From positions 1-27,724 of the forward strand of contig CAYYJM010000054.1 in assembly GCA_964471755.1 (NCBI GenBank): DNA of 27,724 nt. Direction: 5' to 3'. Positions 25,501 through 27,724 of the stretch are shown here, one piece after another. The notes below the pieces were generated by a model. That model was not told the DNA's origin and did no database searches. It saw nothing but the letters and a program-made list of their open reading frames with translations. Position 1 is the first letter of the stretch, and each line of letters begins with the position of its first letter. Both the position numbers and the translations under genes were made by a program. The stretch is from CAYYJM01 sp964471755 (GTDB lineage Bacteria; Planctomycetota; Planctomycetia; Gemmatales; Gemmataceae).

Positions 25501-25775
25501 AGGAGCAGACGTTGTTGAGCGTTCGACAGCGGGCGACAGGTCGGATCAAGAGCGGCGATGACCTGCTCGATCCAGTCGCCGAGCGTGACGGCATGGAGTT
25601 CAAGCAGGATCGGCTGACTGGCCAGGAGCGCCGTCCGCTGCTCGTTCAGGGCGCGGATCGATGGAGCCAGCCAGAGGACGCTGCCGGGCGAGGCGAGCGT
25701 CTTCTGCTGGGCGGCTTCGATCAGGGTGGCCGTCCCGAGTGGGACCGAACCGCGAAGGCAGTGGATCGTCGGCAT
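22509..25775 (-). CDS. AddB/RecB-like PD-(D/E)XK nuclease with iron-sulfur cluster motif
   Basis: A 1088-residue protein with AddB layout: helicase-like N-terminal two-thirds and a C-terminal RecB-type nuclease. AddB works with AddA in resecting DNA ends for recombination. The nuclease has 'GRIDRVDE' and 'IIDYKTG' (D952, K954). Four Cys frame it as in Fe-S AddB: C781 in 'ACPFKFFAKHVL' and C1058, C1062, C1068 near the C-terminus. The N-terminal Walker A is degenerate ('LRGSVPLGTATL', no Lys), so ATP-driven translocation from this subunit is unlikely. No AddA helicase is in the window. Residues 252-271 are encoded by the nested palindrome at 24965-25022. The ATG at 25775 lies 16 nt after nrfA and has only a weak ribosome site, which suggests coupling to it. 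Confidence 0.87.
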   Translation of the reverse strand: MPTIHCLRGSVPLGTATLIEAAQQKTLASPGSVLWLAPSIRALNEQRTALLASQPILLELHAVTLGDWIEQVIAALDPTCRPLSNAQQRLLLEEVVEEVHGDAALRHFRPVLETRGFSAGLRDLIAELKRLGIGPIAFTQAVSATKGHECARLYARYEQRLERLRVVDVPGRPLHAARLLRERGLPGSFSRVRSVFLAGFTDFTPAQFDVLTALAPHVAEIWLALADEDGDERGELFATSRATAERVAVLQLAAGLPAVFDEEPPASRRLNEERPALRHLDAHLFRSLRTLTPSADAAGLAVIEAPGRLGEVRLVLRAVKERLDAGIPAGAVLLVVRDLDDYADLLAEVAAEYAIPLDIEGIEPLPRVGSIAALLRALRLPLDDWPFAGVTALLRSGYLDPHLPEVLGDPEVIAWSEVLLRLLGEPRDRAAYLRAVERWETEPPAGLEDEAAEESRRRKTHELARRCGPFLRRFFALWDGFPTTRRLGEHLDWLAVFLRRLGLDRTGSRDLRDRLALQRLNEELARWRERTEAGRRDAPFDATTFLRRLTALVGELGLARTPRGPGRVRLLSADLARALHAEHVFVLGLGEGSFPQATATPFFDETDRQTFRAAGLPFPLVSEQLPAEMLLFHQVVTSATQTLTLSYPAVDERGQELLPSSFLQAVQACFTPGAIPTTRRRMLLEAIDQDVPASLAELRVRLAQRAGGALTSDPALADLLPADARVSLQDAAQLAYHRFHVADHTTHEGLLTHPAVLAKVAERFGPGRIYSPTALEDYVACPFKFFAKHVLRLDPLESPQEEIEVTRRGQAFHRALARLHRRLKDEDVHGPGERSHEYLSTEMAEAVREDIARAPSAAARELWRLEGERLQRQAGRYATHWSQFLAPWLEKAIEPRPSLFEVDFGLPPAEGAEPQPELHIAVGGLEVRISGRIDRVDEATLPDGAVGFWIIDYKTGRAAHYTGSDLETFSRLQLTLYALAVQEVLLRDRSARPLGLVYWLVSESGPKVVLPTSRNKTLWLNETDGWRKLRATLEGWVAQLGESIRTGYFALAPRSRTCTQTCPYGRMCRISQARAVGKPNRLALPVVA
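24959..25028. repeat. Nested palindromic (REP/MITE-like) element inside the addB-like gene
   Basis: Two perfect 23-bp arms (24965-24987 and 25000-25022) are inverted around a 12-nt loop; each arm is itself nearly palindromic (GCCGCCGGC-TT-GCCGGCGG core). With one mismatch the arms extend to CTTCA/TGAAG (24959-24963, 25024-25028). The unit is translated in frame in a loop rich in Ala, Pro and Glu. No second copy was seen in this window. Confidence 0.85.
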
Positions 25776-25791
25776 GAGAACAGGGTATGCG

Positions 25792-27204
<1,413 letters not shown>

Positions 27205-27226
27205 GGTCGTATCCTGGAAGCGGAGG

Positions 27227-27709
27227 TCAGCGCGCCGGCCCGTGGCCGACAGCGGGGTGACAGTGGACGCAACTTGGTTCCTCGACCCCGATCGGCGAAG
27301 CGTGACGCAACAGCTCGCTGACGAGGCCCTCGTGGCAGTCGATGCAGTTGTGTTGCAGGACCGCGCCGTTGTGCGGTCGGATGCGGATCGGCTCGGCAAA
27401 GTCCTGGAAGGTGAAGCCCCAGGAGTGCCGGATGCCGTTCTCGGCCTTGCTGACGTATTTGCCGATGAAGTTGTGCGGGGTGTGGCAGTCGTTACAGGTG
27501 GCGACAGCGTGGTGACTGGCGTGCTGCCAGCCGTCGTAATGGTCGCGCATGATGTGGCAGTTGACGCAGGCGCGCGGATCGTTGCTCAGGTAGGCGAGGC
27601 CCTCGGCGTAGTGAAACGTGTAGCCGCCCACGCCAAGGACGACGCCCAGGCCGACACAGATGGCCAGGGCCAAAGGACCAAGGCCGAGCCAGGCAAGCGC
27701 GGTGCGCAT
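27227..27709 (-). CDS. nrfH: Tetraheme quinol dehydrogenase NrfH
   Basis: A 160-residue NapC/NirT-family cytochrome that takes electrons from menaquinol and passes them to NrfA. One N-terminal membrane helix ('LGPLALAICVGLGVVLGVG') is followed by four CxxCH motifs at C48, C72, C122 and C147. The first reads C-V-N-C-H-I-M54, the CxxCHxM form in which Met ligates heme 1 in NrfH. The ATG at 27709 has a strong GGAGG (27717-27721) with a 7-nt spacer, so the gene is complete at the window edge; an ATG at 27724 inside that ribosome site is less likely. It forms an operon with nrfA; its promoter must lie beyond the window. Confidence 0.95.
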   Translation of the reverse strand: MRTALAWLGLGPLALAICVGLGVVLGVGGYTFHYAEGLAYLSNDPRACVNCHIMRDHYDGWQHASHHAVATCNDCHTPHNFIGKYVSKAENGIRHSWGFTFQDFAEPIRIRPHNGAVLQHNCIDCHEGLVSELLRHASPIGVEEPSCVHCHPAVGHGPAR

Positions 27710-27724
27710 CAGCAGCCCTCCCAT

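Overview
The window is a GC-rich stretch of bacterial chromosome. Its gene content fits a planctomycete, probably of the Gemmata/Gemmataceae kind. The signs are two exported PQQ-type beta-propeller proteins with the WPxFRGPTG signature, a Tat-exported Gfo/Idh/MocA oxidoreductase, a very large TPR-plus-kinase protein, a VapBC-like pair, and a multi-PAS hybrid histidine kinase. The taxonomic call is inference from gene families; there is no rRNA to confirm it. One run of 10 N (9626-9635) marks an assembly gap inside a gene.

Left part (1-8750). An aldehyde dehydrogenase runs off the left edge (minus strand), followed upstream by a STAS-domain protein and a lipoprotein-like beta-propeller protein. 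Divergent from the last is an exported single-heme protein on the plus strand. Then comes a two-gene signalling operon: a soluble hybrid histidine kinase (zinc-ribbon-like N-terminus, four PAS domains, a degenerate and a true receiver) translationally coupled through ATGA to a response regulator fused to an RsbW-like ATPase. The nearby STAS protein is a plausible partner for that ATPase.

Iron-type control region (8556-8999). A small hemP gene (minus) faces a short, gene-like transcription unit (plus) with no evident protein product. The latter has TTGACA-18-TAGAAT, a 5' hairpin, a C-rich linker and a strong intrinsic terminator, so it looks like an undescribed small RNA of about 78 nt. Both promoters carry the same 15-bp operator pattern, TGAGAC-N3-GTSTCA, which resembles a Fur box. 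This is the most interesting item in the window.

Middle (9000-15190). A Gfo/Idh/MocA oxidoreductase (minus) is divergent from a VapB/VapC-like toxin-antitoxin pair (plus) whose PIN toxin carries a one-base frameshift through its first catalytic aspartate. Next are a GT-C type membrane glycosyltransferase and an orphan TPR-like protein (both minus), then a 446-bp non-coding stretch and a small unknown plus-strand gene with its own promoter and terminator.

Right part (15191-27724). A minus-strand array reads nrfH, nrfA, an AddB-like nuclease, a TerC-family membrane protein, a beta-propeller protein, an enolase-superfamily enzyme and a 1154-residue TPR/beta-sandwich/kinase protein. Tight spacing supports nrfHA(-addB) as one unit and propeller-enolase-kinase as another. 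NrfA has CxxCH instead of CxxCK at its active-site heme. The addB-like gene carries an in-frame, nested palindromic repeat. NrfHA (nine hemes), the single-heme protein and HemP make heme and iron supply a recurring theme.
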